This document shows, piece by piece, positions 16,625-25,800 of a stretch of 64,000 nucleotides of DNA (positions are counted from its first letter, which is position 1; each line of letters starts with the position of its first letter). This DNA is from Actinomadura geliboluensis (GTDB lineage Bacteria; Actinomycetota; Actinomycetes; Streptosporangiales; Streptosporangiaceae). The stretch lies in the NCBI RefSeq assembly GCF_005889745.1, contig NZ_VCKZ01000006.1:1-64000 (forward strand), in the 5' to 3' direction. The notes beneath the pieces are model-generated. The model did not search any database and had not been told where the DNA came from. It saw only the letters and a list, made by a program, of their open reading frames with translations. A program made the position numbers and the translations under genes.

Positions 16625-18390
16625 GCCTCCTCCTCCGTTCGCACGGCCCGCTGCCCCATCACCTGCTCGATCAGTTTGATGATCTCCGCCATGCGGCGCT
16701 CGAAGAAGGCGTCGAACTCTCCGCCGCGCAGCGGGGCGGGCTCGATCAGGTGAGTGATGAGCGCGTCGTCGAGCCAGTTCGGCTGGATGCCGGATTCGCG
16801 TTCGAGCATCTGCAGGTATGCGGCGGGCGCGCGGTTCCCGACGATGCGTCCTGTCCGGTGTGAGAGGAGCGTCTTGTTCACGACACTGTTCTGCCGCTGC
16901 GCCTCGATGCCGTTCTTCTCGCACCAGCGCGCGGGGAAGATCCGGTAGATCTCCGCCTTGTAATCCTCCAGCAGGTTCCCGTCGAGCGGCTTGTCGAGGT
17001 GGAACCAGTCGGTGCAGCCCTGTTGGAGGAGCAGCGCGAAGACGCCCTTGTAGGCGGCACTGTTGCGCGTCTGCATGGAGAGCAGGCGGGTCTCCGCGAA
17101 GCGCGCGTCCTGCACGGATTCCGGTACGCCCCGCTCACCCCTGATCCAGCCGACGACCTGTTCCAGGTCGCGCGGGAAGCGGCTGTCGGCGGTGCCGCCG
17201 TACTGCTCGCCGAAGACGCCGCACCAGTACCAGCGGGCGAGCTTGGCGCGGGCGTCCTCGGTATCGGTCTCGGTGCCGAGGACGGTGCGGATGGCCGCCA
17301 GCGGAGGCAACTGCGTCCGGTACGGCAGGTCCTCGGCTCGGAAGACGCACTGCTCCGCGAGGAACCTCCCGGCCCAGTGCAGTGCGTCCGCGACGAGGGG
17401 GGCCCACTTGAGGTACTCGTCGAGTTCCAGTTCCAGCATGTTCCGGCGCTTGCAGCCGACCGGAACGCCCTCGCGGTGGTAAGTGGAAGAGAGGCAGACG
17501 GCCTGCAGAAAGTCGGTGCTCTCCAGTTCACCGAGGACGGGGTGCGCGGTGACCAGTTCCGTCCGCGTGGTGTCCCAGTGCTCGGGCAGCCGGAAGTCGT
17601 AGCCCTCCTGCTCGGAGAATGAGCGGTTGCCGGCGAAGGTGGCGGTGAGCAGCTCGAAGACGTTGAGCGGCACTCCCCCGGTATTGACCTTCTCGAAGAC
17701 CGTGCACACCGCCTCCTTCGCGGTGTTCTTGCCGAGGCGGATGGTCGGCACCTGGTACTTGAGGACGTTGTTCACCACCGCTTCCTGGAACTTGGTCCAG
17801 GTCGCCTCTCTCGAGGCGTCGCTTCCCACGTACCGGAACATCCAGTTGAGCATCGCCGAGTTGTCGAAGACGAGGGCCAGCGGAAAGTAGCCCTGTTCAC
17901 ACTCCAGCTCCCGCGTGCTCAGGTCCAAGTCCACGCGGCGGCCGAACTGGGAGCGGATGATCTTTCCTTCCGGCACCGAGACGATGGCCTTCTCCCGGTC
18001 GCCGCTTTCGTCGACGGCCGCCTCGATGTCGATGTAGTACCAGCGGCGCAGATCCTTGCCGCGAAGATCGCGGGTTTCCACAGGGCGACCGGAGCGCAGC
18101 GCCTGGAACAGGGACGTGATTCGCTGCTGCCCGTCAAGGAGCAGCTCCTCATCACGCGCACCATCGGCGTCCGCCGCTCCGGCGAGAGGCCGGGCCTTGA
18201 AGCCAGCTCCGTCCGGACCGGTCTCCAGCGTCATGATGACACCCATCGGGTAGCCCATCGTGACGGTCGCCAGGATGGACACGACCCGCTCGTCGTCCCA
18301 TTTCCATTCACGCTGGAAATCGGGCAACTGGATACGACCCACAGCAACTTGGTCAAGAAGGGTATCCAGCTGAGGGCTGTCCAGTGCCAC
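16621..18390 (-). CDS. DUF262 (ParB/GmrS-like) protein with degenerate DUF1524-type C-terminus
   Basis: 589 residues from the GTG at 18390, preceded by GGAGGA; the frame extends further upstream but without support. The N-terminal DUF262 domain has IQLPDFQREWKWDDERVVSI (20-39) and LLLDGQQRITSLFQAL with DGQQR at 86-90, the nucleotide-binding/hydrolysis loop of the ParB/Srx fold seen in GmrS and BrxU. The middle has FEKVNTGGVPLNVFELLTA, also typical. The C-terminus resembles HNH (DUF1524-like) tails (CEKNGI, NSVVNKTLLSHRTGRIVGN, APAAYLQ), but the usual His-His-I-F-P is here I-Y482-R483-I-F-P, so the nuclease centre is probably lost. It is translationally coupled to the CBS-HEPN gene. Confidence 0.8.
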   Translation of the reverse strand: MALDSPQLDTLLDQVAVGRIQLPDFQREWKWDDERVVSILATVTMGYPMGVIMTLETGPDGAGFKARPLAGAADADGARDEELLLDGQQRITSLFQALRSGRPVETRDLRGKDLRRWYYIDIEAAVDESGDREKAIVSVPEGKIIRSQFGRRVDLDLSTRELECEQGYFPLALVFDNSAMLNWMFRYVGSDASREATWTKFQEAVVNNVLKYQVPTIRLGKNTAKEAVCTVFEKVNTGGVPLNVFELLTATFAGNRSFSEQEGYDFRLPEHWDTTRTELVTAHPVLGELESTDFLQAVCLSSTYHREGVPVGCKRRNMLELELDEYLKWAPLVADALHWAGRFLAEQCVFRAEDLPYRTQLPPLAAIRTVLGTETDTEDARAKLARWYWCGVFGEQYGGTADSRFPRDLEQVVGWIRGERGVPESVQDARFAETRLLSMQTRNSAAYKGVFALLLQQGCTDWFHLDKPLDGNLLEDYKAEIYRIFPARWCEKNGIEAQRQNSVVNKTLLSHRTGRIVGNRAPAAYLQMLERESGIQPNWLDDALITHLIEPAPLRGGEFDAFFERRMAEIIKLIEQVMGQRAVRTEEEA

Positions 18391-18482
18391 GGTTGTCCTC
18401 CAGAGGATTGACGAGGCGGGGGGCGCAGCCCGAACATACCTAGTCAGCACCGGAGAACGGGAGCTTTTTCCGGTAGGCGTGC
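18391..18482. promoter_or_regulatory. Divergent control region between the DUF262/Wadjet arm and BREX pglW
   Basis: Only 92 bp separate the DUF262 start (leftward) from pglW (rightward), so both arms of the island must be initiated here unless internal promoters exist. A TAGGTATGTTC stretch on the minus strand could be a -10 for the leftward arm. The plus strand has an AGCTTTTTCC run before pglW. No strong operator palindrome is seen. If pglW starts at the alternative in-frame TTG at 18561, the region is about 80 bp longer. Confidence 0.5.
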
Positions 18483-21400
18483 ATGGTGGCCGCGGTCGTA
18501 TGCTTGCCCGCACGGGTCAGTGCGGTGACGGGGTTCGCAGGGCGAAGAGGGTGGCGCGGGTTGTCCAACCGGTGGTGGGGGCCGCGGTCCGACTTCACGT
18601 GGGAGGAGGACGCGCTCCGGCACATCCGCGAGCGGATGCCGGAGACGGAGCCGTTCCGGGCGTGGCAGACGTTCCAGTTCACGGCTCGTTCCGGCCACGT
18701 TCCCCAGGTCGACCTGCTGATCGCGACGCGCGCCGGACTGTTCCTGGTGGAGATCAAGAGCCATCCGGGGCGGGCCGTCAACAGTGGGAGCACCTGGATC
18801 ATCCACGGTGATGACCGGACGCGGTCGTTCGAGAATCCGCTGTTCGCCACCGACCTGAAGTGCAAGCAGCTCGTCGAGCAACTGAAGTGGGCCCGCGACC
18901 AGTTCCCCGGCATGCGGAACCTGCGCATCCCGTTCGTCCGGCCGGCGGTGTTCCTGTCGGCGCCCGACCTGCGCTGCATGTTCGACGAACCGCAGAAGGT
19001 GAACGTCTACGGCCGGGACGGTCTGGAGGACCAGACCGGTCTGCCCGGCATCTGGACCGGCCTGCTCGGCGGTGCCGCCCGCAGTCCCCGCGACGTGGTG
19101 GACCCGGCGTTCTCACGGCAGCTGCACAAGCTCCTCACCAAGATCGGCATCTCGGGGCTGCGCAAGCACCGGAAGGTGGGGCCGTTCGAGCTGGCGCCGC
19201 AGTCGTTCGACGCGGGCCCCACCTGGGAGGACTTCCTCGCCGAGAACACCGCGCTGCCGGGCGACCAGCCGCGCCGCATCCGCGTCTACCTCTCGGAGCT
19301 GAGCGCCGACAGGGAGATGCGCGAATCGACGCGCCGGGCCGCCCGCCGCGAGTACATGGCGTTGCAAGGCATCCAACACGAGGGCATCGTCCAGGCAGAG
19401 CAGTTCAGCGACGAGCACGAGGCCGGCCCGGCGGTCATCTTCCGGCACGGCGCGGGCTGGACGCGGCTGGACCACTTCGTCGCCGAGCGCGGGCCCGACA
19501 TCCCGATCGAGACTCGGGTGGAGATGGTGCGGCAGCTCGCCGAGGCCCTCGACCACGCGCACCGCCGCCACCTGTTCCACCGGGCCCTCGCGGCCCGCAG
19601 CGTGTACGTGGAGATGGACGGGAACTATCCGCGGCTGCGGATCTGCGACTGGCAGGTGTCGGCGCGGCCGGACTCGGGCTCGTCGGGACGCCCCGCCGCG
19701 CTCGCCGGCGGCACGACCCTCGCGGGGTCCGCAGGCGGCGCCTCGCTGGCCGCGCACTTGGAGAAGTCGTCGGGCCCCTATCTCGCCCCGGAGTTCGGCA
19801 ACGCCGACGCGCAGGGCACACCGCTCGACGTGTTCGGGCTGGGTGCGCTCACGTACCTCATCCTGACGGCGCGTCCGCCGGCGCGTGACCGGGCGGCCCT
19901 CGCCGCGCACCTGACGAGCCGCCAGGCGCTCGTGCCGTCCGCCGTGTCGGACGACGTCACCCCGACGATGGACGAGCTGGTCCGCAGAGCGACCGCCGTG
20001 ATGCCGGTGGACCGGCACGAGACCGTCCGCGACTTCCTCGACGACCTGGAGGAGGTCGAGGAGGAGATCACCGCGCCCGACGAGTCGGACGTCCCCGACC
20101 TGCTCGATGCCGTGAAGGGCTCGATGGTGCAGGGCTGGCGGGTCGTGCGGCTCCTCGGGAAGGGGTCGACGGCGAAGGCGCTGCTGGTGGAGAAGGACGG
20201 CCACGAGCAGGTCTTCAAGGTCGCGCTGAACGAGTCGAGCCGGGAGCGGCTGGAGCACGAGGCCGCGCAACTCCGGCGGCTGGAGCGGAGCGGGCCGAAC
20301 ATCGTCCGGTGGATCAGCGGCCCGATGGAGGTCGGGCCGCGGCATGTCCTGGTGCTGGAGCAGGCCGGGCAGCAGACGCTGTCGCAGTTCCTCCGCAGCC
20401 AGGGCCGGCTGACGGTCGACGACCTGCAGAGCCTCGGCGGCCACCTGTTCCGCGCTGTCGGATACCTGGCGGAGGAGGGCGTCTGGCACCGCGACATCAA
20501 GCCGGACAACCTGGCGATCAAGGAGCTGCCGAAGAAGGGCCGCCGGCTGGTCCTGTTTGACTTCTCCCTCGCTGGAGCCGCGGCCCGCGACACCGGGGTG
20601 GGCACACCGCCGTACCTGGACCCGTTCCTCGGCACCGACCGCCGCCCCGAGTACGACGACGCGGCCGAGCGGTACGCGATGGCGGTGACGCTGCACGAGA
20701 TGTCCAGCACCGAGCTTCCGTCGTGGGGGGACGGCGTCGCCGCGCCGAATCTGCTCGACGCGAGCGAGGAGGTGCCGCAGCTGGCCGAGGACAGTTTCGA
20801 TCCGCTGCTGCGCGAGCGCCTCGTCGCGTTCTTCCGCAAGGCGCTGCACCGCGACGCCGCGCAGCGGCACGCGTCGCTGGCGGAGATGGAGTTCGCGTGG
20901 CAGGGCGTGTTCCAGGGCTTGGACGAGACGGCCCCGCACACCGTCCACCCCCCGGCCGCCCCGGAGCAGGAGGCGGCGGTGCCCACCGTGCGGGCCGACA
21001 CGCTCCTCACGGTCGCCGGGCTCACGAAACGGGCGCTGTCGACCGCGCTTCAGCAGCTTGAGGTGACGACGGTCGGGGAGCTGAGCAAGGTCCCGTCCAT
21101 GCGGATCCAGCGGCTCCGCGGCGTGGGCCTGGGCCCGCGCAACGAGCTGGTGAAGCGGGCGCGGGAGTGGCGGCGGCAGCTCGCGATCGCCGAGCGGACC
21201 GGGGAGTCCGGACGCGCCGCCACCGCCGCGACGGACCCCCGCGCGCTGAACCTCGACGAGGTGGCCGAGCAGCTCGTCCCCAAGGTCAACGGACGCAACA
21301 CCACCGAGATCCGGGTGATCCGGGTGGTGCTCGGCCTGCCGGACGACGGGGAGCCCGCGCCCCTCCCCCAGTGGTCGTCGCAGGCGGCGGTGGCGAAGGA

Positions 21401-22823
21401 GGTCGACCTCAGCCAGCCGCATGTCGCGCGGCTCCTCGGCGCGGCCCGCAACCGGTGGATCAAGAGCGTCCCCGCCGTCACCGCGCTGCGCGCCACGGTG
21501 CTGGAGCTGCTCCAGGCGCACGGCAGGGTGATGGAGGCCGACAGGCTGGCCGCCGCGCTGCTCGCCGACCGGGGTTCGGAACTGGACGAGCCCGCGGCCC
21601 GCCGCGCGCTCGCCGGGGCGTGCCTGCGTGCCGCCATGGAGGCCGAGGAGCATCTGGAGAACCCCCGGCTGGCCCGCCGCCGCGCCGGCGACCGGGTCGT
21701 CATCGCCGCGGTGGCCGAAGACGACCCGTCAGCGCCGACGGAGGAGGAGCTGCTCGACTACGCCGTCGAGCTCGGACACCGCGCCGACAAGGTGGTGGAC
21801 CTGCCCGACGCGGCGCCGCTGCCGGGGACGAAGGCGGTCCTGGAGGCGCTGAACGGCGTCCCGCGCCCGGACGGCATGCCGCCGCTGTCGGATCTGGATC
21901 TGGTGTCGCTGGCCGCGGACGCGTCCCGCAACGCCGCGATGACGGCGCGGCTGGAGCTGTATCCGCGCGATCTCGCGCCCCGCAAGGCGCTCCAGCTCGC
22001 GCAGGCCGCGAGCTACCTCGGGCCGCCCGGCCTGCGCCCCCGGGAGCTGCGCGAGCGCGTTCTCGCGCGGTTCCCGGAGCTGGCGTCGCTGCCGGAGCCG
22101 GACGAGCTGCGCGGCGTCCTGAAACGCGAACTCGGCATCACCGTCCATGTCACGCGCGGGCCGGACGGCGACAACCGCTACGTCCTGCCGAGCAGGTCCC
22201 TGCTCACCCCGCTGAGCGGACGCGGCAAGCCGGGCCGGACGACCAGGCTCGGCACCGCGTCACCGAGCGCGGAGACGTGGGACCGCCTCGAAGGCGCCGC
22301 CGAGCAGGGCGGCTTCCTCGCCGTGAAGGCGTGGATGGACGAGGCCACGTCAGTGCTCGGCGTGCTGACCACCATGGCCGAGGTCACCTCGGTCAATGTC
22401 GCCCGGACGTTCCTGACCACGCTCCGCGCCATCGTCGACGAACGCGGCAAGCCTCGCTGGGAGACGGTGCTCGCTGCGGACTCCCCCGACGCCTCCCCCA
22501 CCGCCCGCGTCGGCTTCGAAAAACTCGTCGCCGAAGTCTGGGAACGGTTCGAGGCGGAGGTGCGCGCCGCACCCGGCACGGTGCTGCTGCACGACGCGAC
22601 CCCCCTCGCCCGGTACAAGGGTGGTATGGAGTTGCTGACCCGCCTCAAGCTCGGCGCGCAGGCCCCCGACGAGGGGCCGCACGGGCTGTGGCTGTTCTGC
22701 CCGATGAACGACCCCAACACCGAGGCCGCGCTCGACCACACGGTCGTCCGCGCCATGGGTGAGAACGAGCAGCTCGCCGTCCCCGGCGGGTTCGCGCTGC
22801 AAGACACGAGGAGTGCTTCATGA
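18483..22823 (+). CDS. pglW: BREX type 2 serine/threonine kinase PglW
   Basis: 1446 residues from the ATG at 18483; a start near the TTG at 18561 (after AGAGGG) is also possible and would drop 26 residues. Domains: NERD (about 35-165; VDLLIATRAGLFLVEIKSH, with E90 and K92); a first kinase-like domain (about 280-520) whose catalytic loop reads HRALAARSV (H366-R-A) with ICDWQ in place of DFG, so a pseudokinase; a second kinase domain (about 550-810) with LLGKGSTAKALLVE, FKVAL, an intact HRDIKPDN (H669-R-D) and FDFS for DFG; then a helix-hairpin-helix-like stretch (SMRIQRLRGVGLGPRNELV) and a long helical tail. PglW is the kinase of type 2 BREX (Pgl). Its stop overlaps the pglX start (ATGA). Confidence 0.93.
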   Translation: MVAAVVCLPARVSAVTGFAGRRGWRGLSNRWWGPRSDFTWEEDALRHIRERMPETEPFRAWQTFQFTARSGHVPQVDLLIATRAGLFLVEIKSHPGRAVNSGSTWIIHGDDRTRSFENPLFATDLKCKQLVEQLKWARDQFPGMRNLRIPFVRPAVFLSAPDLRCMFDEPQKVNVYGRDGLEDQTGLPGIWTGLLGGAARSPRDVVDPAFSRQLHKLLTKIGISGLRKHRKVGPFELAPQSFDAGPTWEDFLAENTALPGDQPRRIRVYLSELSADREMRESTRRAARREYMALQGIQHEGIVQAEQFSDEHEAGPAVIFRHGAGWTRLDHFVAERGPDIPIETRVEMVRQLAEALDHAHRRHLFHRALAARSVYVEMDGNYPRLRICDWQVSARPDSGSSGRPAALAGGTTLAGSAGGASLAAHLEKSSGPYLAPEFGNADAQGTPLDVFGLGALTYLILTARPPARDRAALAAHLTSRQALVPSAVSDDVTPTMDELVRRATAVMPVDRHETVRDFLDDLEEVEEEITAPDESDVPDLLDAVKGSMVQGWRVVRLLGKGSTAKALLVEKDGHEQVFKVALNESSRERLEHEAAQLRRLERSGPNIVRWISGPMEVGPRHVLVLEQAGQQTLSQFLRSQGRLTVDDLQSLGGHLFRAVGYLAEEGVWHRDIKPDNLAIKELPKKGRRLVLFDFSLAGAAARDTGVGTPPYLDPFLGTDRRPEYDDAAERYAMAVTLHEMSSTELPSWGDGVAAPNLLDASEEVPQLAEDSFDPLLRERLVAFFRKALHRDAAQRHASLAEMEFAWQGVFQGLDETAPHTVHPPAAPEQEAAVPTVRADTLLTVAGLTKRALSTALQQLEVTTVGELSKVPSMRIQRLRGVGLGPRNELVKRAREWRRQLAIAERTGESGRAATAATDPRALNLDEVAEQLVPKVNGRNTTEIRVIRVVLGLPDDGEPAPLPQWSSQAAVAKEVDLSQPHVARLLGAARNRWIKSVPAVTALRATVLELLQAHGRVMEADRLAAALLADRGSELDEPAARRALAGACLRAAMEAEEHLENPRLARRRAGDRVVIAAVAEDDPSAPTEEELLDYAVELGHRADKVVDLPDAAPLPGTKAVLEALNGVPRPDGMPPLSDLDLVSLAADASRNAAMTARLELYPRDLAPRKALQLAQAASYLGPPGLRPRELRERVLARFPELASLPEPDELRGVLKRELGITVHVTRGPDGDNRYVLPSRSLLTPLSGRGKPGRTTRLGTASPSAETWDRLEGAAEQGGFLAVKAWMDEATSVLGVLTTMAEVTSVNVARTFLTTLRAIVDERGKPRWETVLAADSPDASPTARVGFEKLVAEVWERFEAEVRAAPGTVLLHDATPLARYKGGMELLTRLKLGAQAPDEGPHGLWLFCPMNDPNTEAALDHTVVRAMGENEQLAVPGGFALQDTRSAS

Positions 22824-25800
22824 TCGACCCGGACGCCCTGCTCAACGACTTGAAGCCGCAGGTCAGGGCGCTGGAGAACGATCTACGCGACCGCGCCGGC
22901 GAGGAGCGGTTCGACGTGCCGCTGCGCGCGGAGTGGGACAAGGCCGTCCGCCGCAACCGCACGGCCGCGACGTACGAGACGTGGCTGGAGGACCAGGTCA
23001 CCCAGTCCGCCGTCGCCTGGGTGCTGAGCACGGTCTTCCTGCGCTTCTGCGAGGACAACCGGCTCATCGACGACGTCTTCCTCTCCGGCCGGGGCGAGCG
23101 CCTCGACCTGGCGAAGGAGAGGCAGCAGCACTTCTTCGAGCAGCCGGAGCACGCCAGCGAGACCGACCGGGAGTGGATCGTCGAGGGGCTCGACGCCATG
23201 TCCAAGGCGTCGCCCGTCGCCGCCGGGCTGTTCGACCGCAACCACAACCCCATGTGGCGGATCACGCCGTCCCTGGAGGGGGCGAAGGCCCTCATCGACT
23301 TCTGGCGCCGGAGCCGTCCCGCCCTGCCCGAAGAAGGGTTGGAGGTCGCGACCGTTCCCGTTCACGACTTCACCGACCCGAAGTGGAACACCCGCTTCCT
23401 CGGCAACCTGTACCAGGACCTCTCCGAGCACGCGAAGAAGAAGTACGCGCTCCTCCAGACCCCCGAGTTCGTGGAGGAGTTCATCCTCAGCCTGACGCTG
23501 GACGAGGCCATCAACGAGTTCGGCCTCGACCCCGAGCCGCCCGAAGCCTGCCCGGAGGAGCTGAACCTGCCGCGCGGGCTGCGGGTCATCGACCCGACAT
23601 GCGGTTCCGGTCACTTCCTCCTCGGCGCGTTCGAGCACCTCGTGGAGAAGCTCCAGGCCGCCCGCCCCTACGACGACAAGTGGGACATCGTCCAGCGCGC
23701 CCTGTACTCGGTGCACGGCGTCGACAAGAACCCGTTCGCGGTCGCCATCGCACGCTTCCGCATGCTCATCGCCGCCATGCAGGCCGGCGAGGTCAAGCGG
23801 TTGAAGGACGCTCCGGACTTCGCACTCAACATCGCCGTAGGAGACTCCCTCATCCACGGCCGAGGCGGACCGGAGTTGGACCAGGGCCGCTGGGAGTTCG
23901 ACGAGAACGGCGAGCTTGCCGAGCCTGAGCCCGTCTTCACGTACGCGACGGAGGACATCGGCGACTACGCCAAGACGGTCGACCTGCTGGGCGTCGGCAG
24001 CTACCACGTTGTTGTCGGCAACCCGCCCTACATCACCGTCAAGGACAAGACAGAGAATGAGAATTACCGCGTCTACAAGAGCTGCTCAGGAAAATATGCA
24101 CTCTCCGTTCCATTTGCAGAACGCTTTTTCCAGCTAGCCATCCGAGCCAGCCGAGACCATCGAGGCGCAGGACACATTGGACAGATTACCGCCAATTCAT
24201 TTATGAAGCGAGAATTTGGCAAGAAGCTTATCGAGGAATTTTTCCCAACCATTAGACTCACCCATGTCATCGACACGTCGGGCGCCTACATTCCGGGACA
24301 CGGCACTCCAACAATCATCCTTGTCGGACGTCGCACCTTTCCGCGCAACGAATCAATCCGAGCTGTCCTCGGGATTCGCGGCGAGTCGACACAGCCCAAC
24401 AATCCGGCTGACGGACGTGTATGGCAAGCCATCGTCAAGCAGATTAATGAGCCAAACACAAGTAGCGATTGGGTGAGCGCCGTCGACCTCTCTCCAGAAG
24501 CTCTCAGACAACACCCGTGGAGCATGAGCGGCGGCGGGGCAGCAGAACTAATCCAAAAACTCGAACAATCCACAGATAAACTCGAAAGCAAACTCGCGCG
24601 CGCTATCGGACCCGCCAGCTTCCCAGGCCAGGACGAAGCGTTCATTCTTTCTTCCTCCTGGTTTGCTCGCCACTCACTCCCATCCCATCTAGAGCGCCCA
24701 CTCGTAATCGGTGAAGTTGTTCGTGATTGGAACGAACACTGCGACGCACGCGCACTTACCCCGTATGACACAGAACACCGTGCCATTACCCTTGATATGC
24801 AGAGCTCATGGGGCAGACATCTATGGACGGTGCGAACTACTCTTGGGGCTACTATTGGCTTCGGCGGAGTAACAAGATTCCAAGCTGGTGAGGATTGGTG
24901 GACTTGGTACAGGTGGATCCCGGAGCGCTATCAAATACCAATGTCTATCACCTTCGCTTTCGTTGCCACTCACAATCATTTCGCGCTAGACCGAGGAGGA
25001 AATGTCTTCAATAGGTCTGCGCCAGTAGTTACTCTTGCCGAGGGAGCCACCGAGGAAGGTCATCTCGAACTACTAGGCCTATTGAACAGCTCAACCGCTT
25101 GCTTCTGGCTCAAAATGGTCAGCCAGGCAAAAGGCGGCACAGACAATTCAAGCGGTGGCGGAAATCGATGGACGCCGGAAGCGTGGATAGACCGTTACGA
25201 GTTCACCGGCACAAAGCTCCAAAACCTCCCACTTCCCCATGAGCTTCCCTTGGACCTCGGCAAACGACTAGACCACCTAGCACAAAGCTTGGCAAGGTCG
25301 ACACCTTCGGCCTTGTGCGCACGAGAAAAGCCAACTGGGGCAGCTCTCGAGAGGGCCTACAAGCAATGGACTCGCGATCGCGGCCGCATGCTAGCACTTC
25401 AAGAGGAATTGGACTGGGAGGTGTACCAGCTCTACGGGTTGTTGGACCAGAAAGAGGCGTCGAAGCTGGTTTCGGCACCGCATCTTCCGTACGAGATCGA
25501 TCTTGGCGAACGGGCATTCGAGATCGTGCTGGCGCGAAGGATGGCGGCCGGTGAAGTCGACACACAGTGGTTTGAGCGACATGGGTCTACGCCAGTCACG
25601 GAAGTTCCTCAGCACTGGCCAGAGGATTATAGGCGGGTGGTCGAGAAGCGAATCGAGGTCATCGAGAAGCGGCCTCAGACCATCGGGCTGATCGAGCGGC
25701 CGGAGTACAAGCGGCGTTGGGTGTCCGAGCCTTGGGAGAAAATGGAGAAGGACGCTCTTCGGAACTGGTTGCTGGATCGGTGCGAGACGCGCGAGTTGTG

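Noticed and set aside
19113-21653. 846-residue open frame on the minus strand inside pglW
   Set aside because: An antisense shadow produced by high third-position GC; low-complexity Arg/Gly/Pro/His composition, no domain, wholly inside a well-supported gene.
24040-25400. Separate inserted gene or mobile element within pglX
   Set aside because: The reading frame is continuous and no terminal repeats or transposase are seen; a segment exchange explains the composition better.
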